A DNA stretch of 54,389 nt, from assembly GCF_001043975.1 (NCBI RefSeq), contig NZ_LABY01000081.1, forward strand, positions 1-54,389, in the 5' to 3' direction. Shown piece after piece: positions 1-10,363 of the stretch (its first letter is position 1; the number at the start of each line of letters is the position of its first letter). The notes beneath the pieces are model-generated. The model was given only the letters and a program-made list of their open reading frames with translations. It was not told the origin of the DNA and searched no databases. The position numbers were made by a program, and so were the translations under genes. This stretch comes from Methylobacterium variabile (GTDB lineage Bacteria; Pseudomonadota; Alphaproteobacteria; Rhizobiales; Beijerinckiaceae).

Positions 1-152
1 GCCAGAGCGGCGCGCTCCGGCGCGGGCATGTCGCGGTCGCGCAGCCAGATCCAGCGGGCACCGGCCTCCAGGCAGGCGGCGACGCGGGTCTCCAAGGGTT
101 CCGGGCAGCCGTGCCGGTCGGTGACGATCAGCAGGCGGGCGGGCAGGCTCAC
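1..152 (-). CDS. thiE: Thiamine phosphate synthase, N-terminal part (cut by window edge)
   Basis: ThiE joins the thiazole phosphate and pyrimidine pyrophosphate halves of thiamine to give thiamine monophosphate. Only the first 50 or so codons lie in the window. The translation begins [13 protein letters not shown] and continues with [12 protein letters not shown], which resembles the first beta strand and the R-x-R/K phosphate-binding region of the ThiE TIM barrel. The GTG start overlaps the thiG stop as GTGA, so the two are probably translationally coupled. It is the last visible gene of the riboswitch-controlled thiOSGE operon. The family call comes from the short N-terminus plus the context. 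Confidence 0.8.
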   Translation of the reverse strand, partial: MSLPARLLIVTDRHGCPEPLETRVAACLEAGARWIWLRDRDMPAPERAAL

Positions 153-928
153 GAGCCGACGAGGCCGAGCTGGGGGCTCGACGGCTCGGCCCGGGCGCGG
201 CGCGGGATGCGACCCGCGAGATAGGCGAGGCGGCCGGCCTCGACGGCGTGGCGCATGGCGCGGGCCATCCGGACCGGATCGTCGGCCTTGGCGACAGCGG
301 TGTTGAGGAGCACCGCGGCGGCGCCGAGCTCCATCGCGATCACCGCGTCGGAGGCGGTGCCGATGCCGGCATCCACGATCACCGGCACCGGCGAGCGACG
401 GCAGATCAGCTCGAGATTGGCCGGGTTGGCCACGCCCATGCCGGAGCCGATCAGCGAGCCCATCGGCATCACGGCGGCGGCGCCGAGATCGGCGAGGCGG
501 CTGCACACGACCGGATCGTCGTTGCAGTAGGGCAGCACCACGAAGCCGGATTCGACCAACTGGCGGGTGGCCTCGATCGTCTCGGCGACGTCGGGATAGA
601 GCGTCTCGCGGTCGCCGATCACCTCGACCTTGATCCAGTTGGTGCCGAGCGCCTCGCGGGCCAGCTCCGCCGTCATCACCGCGTCGCGGGCGGTCTCGCA
701 GCCGGCGGTGTTGGGCAGGAAGCGGGAGCCCTTGAGGCGCGCGACGGTGTCCGAGCCGTGGCCGTGGAGCGAGATGCGGCGGATCGAGACGGTGACCACG
801 TCGGCGCAGCTCGCCCGCACCGCCTCGCTCATGATGGCCTGCGTCGGGTAGCCGGCGGTGCCGATGAGCAGGCGTGAGGAGAGGGACGTGCCGGCGATCA
901 CCAGTGGGTCGTCGTGGGAGTCGGTCAT
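149..928 (-). CDS. thiG: Thiazole synthase ThiG
   Basis: ThiG makes the thiazole phosphate of thiamine from 1-deoxyxylulose 5-phosphate, dehydroglycine (supplied here by ThiO) and ThiS thiocarboxylate. The 259-residue TIM barrel has the family length. K100 in [10 protein letters not shown] is the expected Schiff-base lysine, and GIGTASDA near the C-terminus is the phosphate-binding loop. I chose the ATG at 928 because GGAGG lies 6 bases upstream. A GTG at 955 would add nine residues and overlap the last base of the thiS stop. It lies between thiS and thiE in one operon. Confidence 0.95.
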   Translation of the reverse strand: MTDSHDDPLVIAGTSLSSRLLIGTAGYPTQAIMSEAVRASCADVVTVSIRRISLHGHGSDTVARLKGSRFLPNTAGCETARDAVMTAELAREALGTNWIKVEVIGDRETLYPDVAETIEATRQLVESGFVVLPYCNDDPVVCSRLADLGAAAVMPMGSLIGSGMGVANPANLELICRRSPVPVIVDAGIGTASDAVIAMELGAAAVLLNTAVAKADDPVRMARAMRHAVEAGRLAYLAGRIPRRARAEPSSPQLGLVGS

Positions 929-954
929 GGGGTTCCTCCGAGGATTGTCTGTCA

Positions 955-1167
955 CTAGCCGCCCTGCATGGCGCGGACGATCTCGACGCGGTCGCCCTCG
1001 CTGAGCGCCGTCGCCGCCCAGTCGCGCTGGCGCACCACCGCGCCGTTCAGCGCGATGGCGAATCCTTGCGGGCCGGGCAGGTCCAGGTCGGCGGTCTCCT
1101 GGCGCCAGAGGGCATCGAGGGTGGCGGCCTCGCTGTCGCGGGGCTCGCCGTTGACGAGGAGCTTCAT
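955..1167 (-). CDS. thiS: Sulfur carrier protein ThiS
   Basis: This 70-residue ubiquitin-fold protein carries sulfur as a C-terminal thiocarboxylate to ThiG. It begins MKLLVNGEP and ends in the diagnostic Gly-Gly (VRAMQGG). Its ATG overlaps the thiO TGA as ATGA, which points to coupled translation. The adenylating partner ThiF and the pyrimidine enzyme ThiC are not seen here and must be encoded elsewhere. Confidence 0.95.
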   Translation of the reverse strand: MKLLVNGEPRDSEAATLDALWRQETADLDLPGPQGFAIALNGAVVRQRDWAATALSEGDRVEIVRAMQGG

Positions 1168-2390
1168 GGGGTCTCGCTGGGTGGGGTGTGTTCGAGGCTG
1201 CGCGCGGCGAACCGGGCGAGGCCGAAGGGGGCGGCTACCGGCAGCGTCTCGCCGCGCAGGATCAGGGCGGCCACGGCCTCGGCGGTGACCGGGGCGAGGA
1301 GGTAGCCGTTGCGGTGGTGGCCGGCGGCGAGGACCAGGCCGGGCAAGGCCTCGCCGAGGATCGGGGCATCGTCGTCGGAGGTCGGGCGAAAGCCGCTCCA
1401 CACGCCCACCACCCGCATCTCCTCCACCCCCGGCAGGGCGCGACGGGCCCCCTCGAGCAGGGCGTAGAGGCCACCGGCGGTGAGGTGCGGGTCGAAGCCG
1501 GTCTCCTCGACGGTGGCACCGACGATGAGCGAGCCGTCGCCCTTCGGCGCCATGTGGACCTGCTCGGTCCAGACCACGTGGGCGAGGCCGCCGCTGCGGG
1601 GCGTCATCTGCAGGGCCATCGACTGACCCTTGAGCGGGCGCACCGGCAGGGCGAGGTCGGGCACCAGCCCCCCCTCTCCGGCCCAGGCCCCGGAGGCGAG
1701 CACCACGGTGCCGGCGCGCAACACGCCCGAGCTGGTCTCGACGCCGGTGACCCGGCCGCCCTCGCGGGTGAGCGCGGTGACGGTGCAGCTCTCGACGAGC
1801 CGCCCGCCGGCGGCGCGGAGGGCCCGGCGCAGGGCCGCCATCACCCGCGCCGGATCGACCTGATGGTCGTCGGGGCAGAACAGGCCGGCGGTGACGGTGG
1901 GGCGAAGGCCCGGCTCGCGGGCCCGGATGGCGGGGCCGGACAGCCACTCGACCCGAAGGCCCTCGCGGCGCTGCAGCTCGTGGCGGAAGCGCAGGCGCTC
2001 GACCTCGTCGCGGCCGAGCGCGATGACGAGCGTGCCCTCGCGGCGGTAATCGATGGCAAGGCCGGATTCCGCCTCGAGCTCATCGCGAAACGGGTGCCAG
2101 AGGCGCTGGCTCTCGAGGCAGAACGGCGACAGGACCTCGCCCCCGGGCTCGTGCTCGGCCGCCGCCGCCAGCATGCCGGTGGCGGCGAGGCTCGCGCCGT
2201 CGCCGGCCCGCCCGCGCTCGATCACCGCGACCGCGAGGCCGGCCCGCGCCAGGCGCCAGGCCACCGACAGGCCGATCAGCCCGGCGCCGATCACCGCCAC
2301 GTCCGCCCGCTCCGGCAGCCGGTCGCTCTCCGGATCCTTCTCCGGTCCGCCCCGCCGTCCGATCGTCTGCGCGTGCACCCTCGTCTCCAC
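1164..2390 (-). CDS. thiO: Glycine oxidase ThiO
   Basis: ThiO is an FAD enzyme that oxidises glycine to the imine used by ThiG, which marks the aerobic thiazole route. A dinucleotide-binding motif ([13 protein letters not shown]) lies at about residues 32-44, and the DAO-family C-terminal motif [11 protein letters not shown] is present. The length of about 408 residues is slightly long because of an N-terminal tail that may not be translated. The start is uncertain: a GTG at 2390 is used here and a second GTG lies five codons further in. It is the first gene after the TPP riboswitch and overlaps thiS by four bases. Confidence 0.9.
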   Translation of the reverse strand: METRVHAQTIGRRGGPEKDPESDRLPERADVAVIGAGLIGLSVAWRLARAGLAVAVIERGRAGDGASLAATGMLAAAAEHEPGGEVLSPFCLESQRLWHPFRDELEAESGLAIDYRREGTLVIALGRDEVERLRFRHELQRREGLRVEWLSGPAIRAREPGLRPTVTAGLFCPDDHQVDPARVMAALRRALRAAGGRLVESCTVTALTREGGRVTGVETSSGVLRAGTVVLASGAWAGEGGLVPDLALPVRPLKGQSMALQMTPRSGGLAHVVWTEQVHMAPKGDGSLIVGATVEETGFDPHLTAGGLYALLEGARRALPGVEEMRVVGVWSGFRPTSDDDAPILGEALPGLVLAAGHHRNGYLLAPVTAEAVAALILRGETLPVAAPFGLARFAARSLEHTPPSETP

Positions 2391-2438
2391 GGTGGCCCGG
2401 AGAGAATGGACTGCGCCCGATTGCCGGATGATGCGCGT

Positions 2439-2454
2439 GGGTCCTGATGGACCC
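2439..2454 (-). promoter_or_regulatory. Small hairpin between riboswitch and thiO
   Basis: A perfect 6-bp stem (GGGTCC/GGACCC) closes a 4-base loop immediately downstream of the TPP aptamer and about 50 bases before thiO. There is no T-run after it, so a classic terminator is unlikely. It may be part of the riboswitch expression platform. This role is inferred from position only. Confidence 0.4.
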
Positions 2455-2458
2455 TGTC

Positions 2459-2568
2459 CAATCCCTACGCCGGTATGAGCCGGATCAGGTTCGAAGGATT
2501 TCCGCGCTGACCGGGGCCGTGGGGGGCCGGGTCCAGCGGTGTCTCAGCCCCTTGTCGGGGATCTCCCT
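2459..2568 (-). promoter_or_regulatory. TPP riboswitch (THI element)
   Basis: Read on the minus strand, the segment has the conserved THI-box blocks in order: GGGGCTGAGA, then CCTTCGAACCTGATCCGG, then a variant of the 3' CCAGCGTAGGGA block reading CCGGCGTAGGGATTG. It lies about 70 bases upstream of thiO and should repress thiOSGE when thiamine pyrophosphate is abundant. The boundaries are approximate. The aptamer identity is clear; whether control acts on transcription or translation is not. Confidence 0.95.
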
Positions 2569-2676
2569 GGAACGGCCGGAATTTGGCGAGCGTCGCGCCC
2601 TTCGTCAACCACCCCCGCCATGGCCGCCGCGCGGGGCGTGCCTGCGCGCCGCGACGCCGTCAGGACATCACGCGGC

Positions 2677-3633
2677 TCAGGGAAGCTGCGCGGCGGGCGA
2701 GGTGTAGGCCGGGTCGTGCGCGAAGGGCAGCGCCGTCCCCTCGCGCAGCGCCCGCAGCACGACCGCGAAATCCGTCGCGGCGGTGAAGCCGAGCACCCGC
2801 GCGGCGCGCCCCGCGTCGTAGACGCGCCCGATGCGCTCCGGCAGGCGCCAGCCGCGCCGGCGGTAGAGTTCCTCGGCGTCGGGGAACCGCGCGCGGATCA
2901 CCGCGGCGGCGTCGCTGTGCAGCGCCTCGGCCTCGTCGCGCCGGAACGGCGTCGGCGCCGCGATCACGAGGGTCTCGAAGCCGAGATCCGGTGCCCGCTC
3001 CAGCGCCAGCACGTGCGCGCGGGCGGCGTCCTCCACGGTCAGGCGCCGGTGCAGGAACTCGTTGGCCTTCAGGTTCTCGCCGGAGAGCCGGCGGTCGGTG
3101 TCGTCCTCCTCGGGAAAGAAGCGGGCGGTGCGCAGGACGAGGCAGGCGAGGCCCTGCTCCTCCCGGGCGATCCGGCACAGGCCTTCCGCCGCGAGCTTCG
3201 TCACGCCGTAGATGTTGCGGGGCGCGAGCGGGCCGGAGGTCTCGTCGAGCCAGATCGCGGCCCTGCCGGCCTCGGCGCGGATCTCCCGGCTGATCATCAG
3301 CGACGTCGTCGAGGTCATGACGAAGCGGTCGTGCCCGGCGGCCACCGCCGCCTCGAGCAGGTTCAGCGTGCCGGTCACGTTGACGTCGACGAAGTGCCGG
3401 GCCGGGTGGCGGGCGATGTCCGGCTTGTGCACGGCGCCGGCGTGGATCACGGCCTCGATCCCGTGCGCGGCGAAGGTCCGCTCGACGAGGCCGCGATCGA
3501 CCACGGAGCCGAGCACCTGCGTCTCCGCCCCCGCCGCAACGTCGAGCCCCACGACGGTGTGGCCGGCGGCCCGCAGCTGCGGCGCGAGGAAGCGCCCGAG
3601 CCAGCCCGACGATCCCGTGAGGAGAACGCGCAT
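2677..3633 (-). CDS. NAD-dependent epimerase/dehydratase (extended SDR)
   Basis: This 318-residue extended short-chain dehydrogenase starts with a Rossmann motif (TGSSGWLGRFL, residues 6-16). It carries the catalytic YGVTK motif (Y-x-x-x-K) near residue 141 and a threonine-serine stretch (MTSTTSL) at the usual serine position. Such enzymes act on nucleotide sugars or related hydroxy compounds; the substrate cannot be read from the sequence. The start is supported by AGGAGG about five bases upstream of the ATG. It lies alone between the thi operon and a cyclase gene. Confidence 0.85.
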   Translation of the reverse strand: MRVLLTGSSGWLGRFLAPQLRAAGHTVVGLDVAAGAETQVLGSVVDRGLVERTFAAHGIEAVIHAGAVHKPDIARHPARHFVDVNVTGTLNLLEAAVAAGHDRFVMTSTTSLMISREIRAEAGRAAIWLDETSGPLAPRNIYGVTKLAAEGLCRIAREEQGLACLVLRTARFFPEEDDTDRRLSGENLKANEFLHRRLTVEDAARAHVLALERAPDLGFETLVIAAPTPFRRDEAEALHSDAAAVIRARFPDAEELYRRRGWRLPERIGRVYDAGRAARVLGFTAATDFAVVLRALREGTALPFAHDPAYTSPAAQLP

Positions 3634-3675
3634 CCGGCCTCCTGCCTATCTCCGCGCGACCGCCGTCAGCCGCTC

Positions 3676-4923
3676 TCAGCCGCCCTTGCCGGGACGATAG
3701 ATCGCCATCTCCTCGGCGAAGCCGTCGAGGGGGTGGGTGCCCAGCAGCTCGGGGTCGCCCCACAGGAAGTCAACGAAAGGCTTCGACATCAGCAGCGGCT
3801 CGGACAGCACCTTGTTGAGCTTGGCAAGCCGGCTCGCCAGGTTCACGTCGCGGCCGATCACCGTGAAGTCGAGCCGCGCGCCCGAGCCGACATTGCCGTA
3901 GGCCGCCTCGCCGTGGTGGAGCGCGATGCCGATCTCGATCCGGGTCGGGAAGCGCCCGGCGCGATTGGCCTCCTCGACGCGGCGGAGCGCCGTCTGTGCG
4001 GCGGTGAGCGCCCCCTGCGCGGCGCCGCCGAGGTCGTCGCCGCTCTCGCGGAAGATCGCCAGCAGGCCGTCGCCCATATATTTCAGCACCTCGCCGCCCT
4101 CGCTCTCGATCGGCGGCACCAGGCAGTCGAAGTAGGTGTTCAGGAGCTCCACTGAGGCCTCGGGCGTGAGCGCGTCGGTGAGGTGGGTGTAGCCGCGCAT
4201 GTCGGCGAACAGGATCGCCGAGCGGATCCGCTCGACCTGGCCGCGACGGATGAAGCCGGCGAGGATCGCCTGGTGCGGCCCGTCGCCGACATAGACCCGC
4301 AGCACGTGGTCGAGGCGGGCGTTGAGGCCGCGCATCTCCATCACAGCCGACAGGGTCGGCACGATGAAGCGCAGGATCGCCAGGTCGTCGTCGGCGAAGC
4401 CGCGCGGATCACGGGTCGCGAAGGTGACGCCGTTCTTGGTGCCGTTGGTGAAGAACAAGGGCACGGTGATGTAATGGGTGTAGCCCGCCGCCTTCAGCTC
4501 CGGGACGATGCTGAAGCGGTCGTCCGGCGTCTCGCGCAGGTCGAGGATCAGCCACTGGCCGGTGGCGAAGACGTGGGCGAAGGGGCTGCGGGCGAGCGCC
4601 TGCTCGCTGGCCTCGCCGTGCGGGAAGAGGCGGAAGCTGACACCGTCCTCCCGGGTCCAGAACCGGCCGACGCCGGAATAGTCGGAGTGCAGCGCGTCGA
4701 TGGCAGTGGTGGCGCGGTCGACCGGCACGCCGAGGTCGTTCAGCCGCTCGGCCATGCCGGCGAGGAGGTCGCCGGATTCCGGCAGTCGCGCCCCCTCGCT
4801 CAAGAGCCAGTCGCGGAGCGCCACGCACTCGCGAAACAGGCCGATCGGGATGTCGCTCGCCTCCGACCCGTCCGCCGCGGCCGTGGGCGTCGGGACGGAG
4901 TTGGGGCGAGGCGATTCGTACAT
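3676..4923 (-). CDS. GAF-like domain plus class III adenylate/guanylate cyclase
   Basis: This 415-residue soluble protein would make a cyclic nucleotide, probably cAMP. The C-terminal third is a class III cyclase domain with the first metal aspartate (ILFADMRGYTHLTD), the KYMGDG motif with its lysine and second metal aspartate, and DFTVIGRDVNLASRL with the transition-state Asn and Arg. The middle region (roughly residues 50-215) resembles a GAF-type sensor fold (HYITVPLFFTNG). The domain order sensor then cyclase is common in Rhizobiales. No transmembrane segment is evident. The ligand and the adenine/guanine preference are not proven. Confidence 0.9.
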   Translation of the reverse strand: MYESPRPNSVPTPTAAADGSEASDIPIGLFRECVALRDWLLSEGARLPESGDLLAGMAERLNDLGVPVDRATTAIDALHSDYSGVGRFWTREDGVSFRLFPHGEASEQALARSPFAHVFATGQWLILDLRETPDDRFSIVPELKAAGYTHYITVPLFFTNGTKNGVTFATRDPRGFADDDLAILRFIVPTLSAVMEMRGLNARLDHVLRVYVGDGPHQAILAGFIRRGQVERIRSAILFADMRGYTHLTDALTPEASVELLNTYFDCLVPPIESEGGEVLKYMGDGLLAIFRESGDDLGGAAQGALTAAQTALRRVEEANRAGRFPTRIEIGIALHHGEAAYGNVGSGARLDFTVIGRDVNLASRLAKLNKVLSEPLLMSKPFVDFLWGDPELLGTHPLDGFAEEMAIYRPGKGG

Positions 4924-5155
4924 GGCTCTGACATGGGCGCTGCGCCGTGGAACGGCAAGGCTTGGCAGTGGGCAAATGGCCCGTCAGCTTGGCATTTGAC
5001 CTAGCGTCTGCTAGGGGCTGCAGTGTCGCCGGAACCGCGTCCCGGCCGGCCGTAAGCGTCTCACGTCAGGCAACGCGCTCCCTTGGGTGGTATTCACACC
5101 GGGCGGGTGCGTGCAGCCTCGTCCGGGCGGATCCGCCCGCTCCGAAAGACGTGTC

Positions 5156-5410
5156 ATGCCTTTTCTCAGAGTCCCGCGACGCCTGCCGGCCTCCTCGGCC
5201 CCGCTGGTGACCGCGTTCCTGCTCTCGGTCATGATGACCTGCATCGTCTCGGCCATCGCGACCCTGCTCAGCCTCGGGGCGACGCCCGAGGCGCTGCGGC
5301 ACTGGCCGCGGGCCTGGGGCTTCTCCTGGCTCGTCGCCTTCCCGACGCTGCTGCTCGTGCTGCCGCTGGTGCGGCGCGCGGTGGCGCGGATCGTCGACTC
5401 CCCGCTGTAA
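5156..5410 (+). CDS. DUF2798 family small membrane protein
   Basis: This is an 84-residue protein with two hydrophobic helices (about residues 17-40 and 54-71) and the family pattern [20 protein letters not shown] followed by [24 protein letters not shown]2798 proteins are inner-membrane proteins of unknown function. I used the internal ATG at 5156, because the upstream in-frame extension is not conserved-looking. It ends just before a strong hairpin shared with the convergent rpoD gene. Confidence 0.8.
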   Translation: MPFLRVPRRLPASSAPLVTAFLLSVMMTCIVSAIATLLSLGATPEALRHWPRAWGFSWLVAFPTLLLVLPLVRRAVARIVDSPL

Positions 5411-5416
5411 CGAAGA

Positions 5417-5444
5417 GGCCCGGGAGGCGGTTGCCTCCCGGGCC
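5417..5444. terminator. Bidirectional terminator hairpin between DUF2798 gene and rpoD
   Basis: A perfect 12-bp GC-rich stem (GGCCCGGGAGGC paired with GCCTCCCGGGCC) closes a GGTT loop. It lies between two convergent genes, 7 bases after one stop and 21 bases from the other. There is no long T-tract, but position and stability fit transcript-end formation for both strands. Confidence 0.75.
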
Positions 5445-5465
5445 CGAACTGTTGAATTCCCGGCC

Positions 5466-7463
<1,998 letters not shown>

Positions 7464-7643
7464 GCTCAGCCTATGCTTCCCGGTGTCGGCAGTGCCCGGG
7501 CGGGGGAGGCTCCCGCCGTGCCGGCACCGTGATGTCTCGTCGGGCGGCGCGCGAGCCGCCCCAGGATCTCACGCAAATGTGCAAGCCATTCGATCGACTT
7601 GCCGTTAACTAGTCCGGACGGAAGCCGCAAGTCGCGCGTGGCG

Positions 7644-9536
7644 TCAGGACGGTTCCGTCTCCTCGGCCGTCTCCGCCTCGACCTCGGCGCCTGCCACCAC
7701 GGAGAGACGAGTCTTCACGTCGCGCAGCCAGGCGAAATTGGCCTCCGTCTCCTCTTCCGCCAGGGCGCGCTCGGCGGCCCGGAGTTCGCTATGTAGCGTT
7801 CCGGCCTTGCGGTGCAAGATCACGGCCTGCCTCAGCGCGTCCTCCAGCCGCACCGGATCGGCGTGGGGATCGAGCACCCAGCGGTCGCCGGGCCGCACCA
7901 GGCCGGCGATTCGCCCGGCCGCCGCGGCGAGCCCGGCCCGTTCCAGCCGCGCGTCGAGGAGCGTCGTGTCGCCGGCGCCACCCTCGGCGGCGAAATCGAG
8001 GAGCGCGCCGCGCAGGGTCCGGGCGTCCGCCCCCTCGAACTCGACCTCGGCCAGTTCCTCGGCCCCGCGGGCGAGGAGCTCGGGATGGACGAGGAGAGCC
8101 GCGACGATCAGGGCCTCGCGGGAGGACGAGCCGCCGGAGAACAGCGACGAGCGGGCAAGCAGGGGGCTTGCCCGGGCGGTGAGCCGCGGAGAGACCGGCT
8201 GCGCTGGCGCCCCCCGGGGCCGCGGCACGAAGGGCGCGCGCTCCCTCCCCTGCTGGGCGCGGGCGCCGTTGGGGCTCAACCCCCGCAGGCGGGCCTCGAT
8301 CTCGTCGCGGTAGTAGCGCTTCAGGGTCTCGTCGCGGATGCCGCCGACGATCTCGCGCAGGCGCTGGGCGAGGCCGGCCCGGCGCTCCGGCGTGTCGACC
8401 GGGCTCAGCTCGGTCTCGCGCGACCACAGCACGTCGACGAGGGGGCGGGCTCCGTCGAGCACCCGGTCGATGGCACCGGGACCGCCGGTGCGCAGGAGGT
8501 CGTCCGGATCCTGGCCCTCGGGCATCAGGGCGAAGCGCAGGGATTTGCCCGGCTGGAGCGCCGGCAGGGCGACGTCGAGGGCGCGGTAGGCGGCGCGCCT
8601 TCCGGCCCCGTCGCCGTCGAAGCACAGGATCGGCTCGTCGGCCATGCGCCAGAGCAGGGCGAGCTGATCCTCGGTCAGCGCCGTGCCCAGGGAGGCCACC
8701 ACCTCGGGGTGGCCGGCGAGCGTCATCGCGATGGCGTCGACGTAGCCCTCGACCGCGATCACCCGGCCGGTATCGTGGGCGGGCTTTCGCGCCGCGTGGT
8801 GGTTGTAGAGCATCCGCCCCTTGTGGAAGAGCGGCGTCTCCGAGGAATTGAGGTATTTCGGCTTGGCGTCCGGGCTCATGCCGCGGCCGCCGAAGGCCAC
8901 CACCCGGCCGCGCACGTCGCGGATCGGGAAGATGACCCGGTCGCGGAAGCGGTCGAACGGCACCTTGATGTCGTCGCCGGTGGTCAGCAGGTTCAGCTCC
9001 ACCATCAGCTCGGCCGGCACGTCCCGGGCGGCGAGGTGGTCGCGGAGTGCGTAGCGCTCCGGCGGCGCGTAGCCGAGGCGGAAGGTGCGGCGGACCTCGC
9101 CGTCGAGGCCGCGGCCGGCGAGGTAGTCGCGGGCCCGGGCGCCCGCCCGGCCGGCGAGCTGCTCCTCGAAGAAGGCGCAGGCGAGCTCCATCACCTCGAG
9201 GGCGCCGCGCCGCCGCGTCTCGCTCTCGCGCGAGGCCTCGCTGGGGGCCGGCAGCGCCACGCCGGCCTCGCTGGCGAGCCGCTCCACCGCCTCCGGGAAC
9301 GAGACGCCTTCGGTCTCCATCAGGAAGGTGAAGATGTCGCCGTGCTTGCCCGACGAGAAGCAGTGATAGAACTGCTTCTGGTCGTTCACGTAGAACGAGG
9401 GCGACTTCTCGGCGTTGAACGGCGACAGGCCGCGCCATTCCCGCCCCGCCTTCTTGAGGCGCACGCGCCGGCCGACGACCTCGGAGGCCGGCAGGCGGGA
9501 GCGGATCTCTTCGAGCAGGTGGGGCGGATAGCGCAC
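7644..9536 (-). CDS. dnaG: DNA primase DnaG (degenerate zinc motif)
   Basis: DnaG lays RNA primers at the replication fork. At 630 residues it has the family length. It has an N-terminal zinc-finger-like domain, a catalytic core with the TOPRIM signatures VIAVEGYVDAIAM and LCFDGDGAGRRAA, and a helical C-terminal region for helicase contact. In the zinc domain, three of the four usual ligands are replaced: GLSPFN has Ser38 and Asn41 instead of Cys and His, and HCFSSG keeps Cys59 but has Ser62. Translation starts at GTG. It is upstream of rpoD on the same strand. Confidence 0.97.
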   Translation of the reverse strand: MRYPPHLLEEIRSRLPASEVVGRRVRLKKAGREWRGLSPFNAEKSPSFYVNDQKQFYHCFSSGKHGDIFTFLMETEGVSFPEAVERLASEAGVALPAPSEASRESETRRRGALEVMELACAFFEEQLAGRAGARARDYLAGRGLDGEVRRTFRLGYAPPERYALRDHLAARDVPAELMVELNLLTTGDDIKVPFDRFRDRVIFPIRDVRGRVVAFGGRGMSPDAKPKYLNSSETPLFHKGRMLYNHHAARKPAHDTGRVIAVEGYVDAIAMTLAGHPEVVASLGTALTEDQLALLWRMADEPILCFDGDGAGRRAAYRALDVALPALQPGKSLRFALMPEGQDPDDLLRTGGPGAIDRVLDGARPLVDVLWSRETELSPVDTPERRAGLAQRLREIVGGIRDETLKRYYRDEIEARLRGLSPNGARAQQGRERAPFVPRPRGAPAQPVSPRLTARASPLLARSSLFSGGSSSREALIVAALLVHPELLARGAEELAEVEFEGADARTLRGALLDFAAEGGAGDTTLLDARLERAGLAAAAGRIAGLVRPGDRWVLDPHADPVRLEDALRQAVILHRKAGTLHSELRAAERALAEEETEANFAWLRDVKTRLSVVAGAEVEAETAEETEPS

Positions 9537-9764
9537 GGCGGGGTCCGGTTCAGGGGATCTGCCTTGTAGCGCGTCTTGGTCAGCGGAGTCCTAACGAACC
9601 GGTCCCGAGACCGTAGGGGTCGTCGATGACCTCTCGCATCGCGGGGACTGGCTCGCCCGACGCACTCACCGTCGCGGCGGTATCGCCGCGCCCGGACGGC
9701 CTGCATCGCGTCGAGGTGCAGCGTCGTCGCGTCCGGGCACCGCCTCCGGGGCCCGGGCCCGAGT

Positions 9765-10217
9765 TCAGGCCAGCATCGACTTCACCAGGGCGCTCGCCTT
9801 GCCGAAATCCATCCGGCCCGCATAGGCCCCTTTGAGCGCGGCGATGACCTTGCCCATGTCCTTCGGTGACGCGGCACCGGTCTCGGCGATGGCGGCCTGG
9901 ATCGCCGCGCGGGTCTCGTCCTCGTCCATCTGCTGCGGCAGGAACTGGGCGATGATCGCCGCCTCGCCGCGCTCAGCCTCGGCGAGCTCCGGGCGGCCGC
10001 CCTGCTCGTAGACGCCCGCCGACTCGTTGCGCTGCTTGATCATCTTCTGCAGGAGCGCGAAGATCTCCTCGTCGGCGAGGGGCTCCTTGCCGAGGCCGCG
10101 GGCTTCGATGTCCTTGTCCTTGAGGGCGGCCTGGATCAGGCGGACAGTGGCGAGCTTCGCCTTGTCGCCGGCCTTCATGGCCTCCTTCATCTCGGCGGTG
10201 AGGCGCTGCCGCAGCAT
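9765..10217 (-). CDS. GatB/YqeY domain-containing protein
   Basis: This 150-residue protein begins MLRQRLTAEMKEAMKAG and has the YqeY-type helical repeats, including LLQKMIKQRNESA and FLPQQMDEDE. The family resembles the tRNA-binding tail of GatB, but its role in the cell is not settled. I chose the ATG at 10217 because it matches the usual family N-terminus; an ATG at 10253 would add twelve residues. It is divergent from carA, a neighbourhood common in Rhizobiales. Confidence 0.9.
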   Translation of the reverse strand: MLRQRLTAEMKEAMKAGDKAKLATVRLIQAALKDKDIEARGLGKEPLADEEIFALLQKMIKQRNESAGVYEQGGRPELAEAERGEAAIIAQFLPQQMDEDETRAAIQAAIAETGAASPKDMGKVIAALKGAYAGRMDFGKASALVKSMLA

Positions 10218-10280
10218 GCTGGTCTCCAGTTGTTCCATTGTGGCGCGAGGCACTTGAGGGGATAATGCGGCATCCCCAGA

Positions 10281-10309
10281 TTGACCGGGCTGCCGCCGGC
10301 CCCTTAAAC
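10281..10309 (+). promoter_or_regulatory. Possible promoter of carA
   Basis: TTGACC (10281-10286) is followed after a 17-base spacer by TTAAAC (10304-10309), about 55 bases before the carA start. The -35 box is good and the -10 box is weak. The assignment rests only on the match and the position in the divergent yqeY-carA gap. Confidence 0.35.
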
Positions 10310-10363
10310 AGCCGGCCGCGCCCGTCGGCCGTGCCCGGCCGCGACATAAGCGAGTTCACGATC

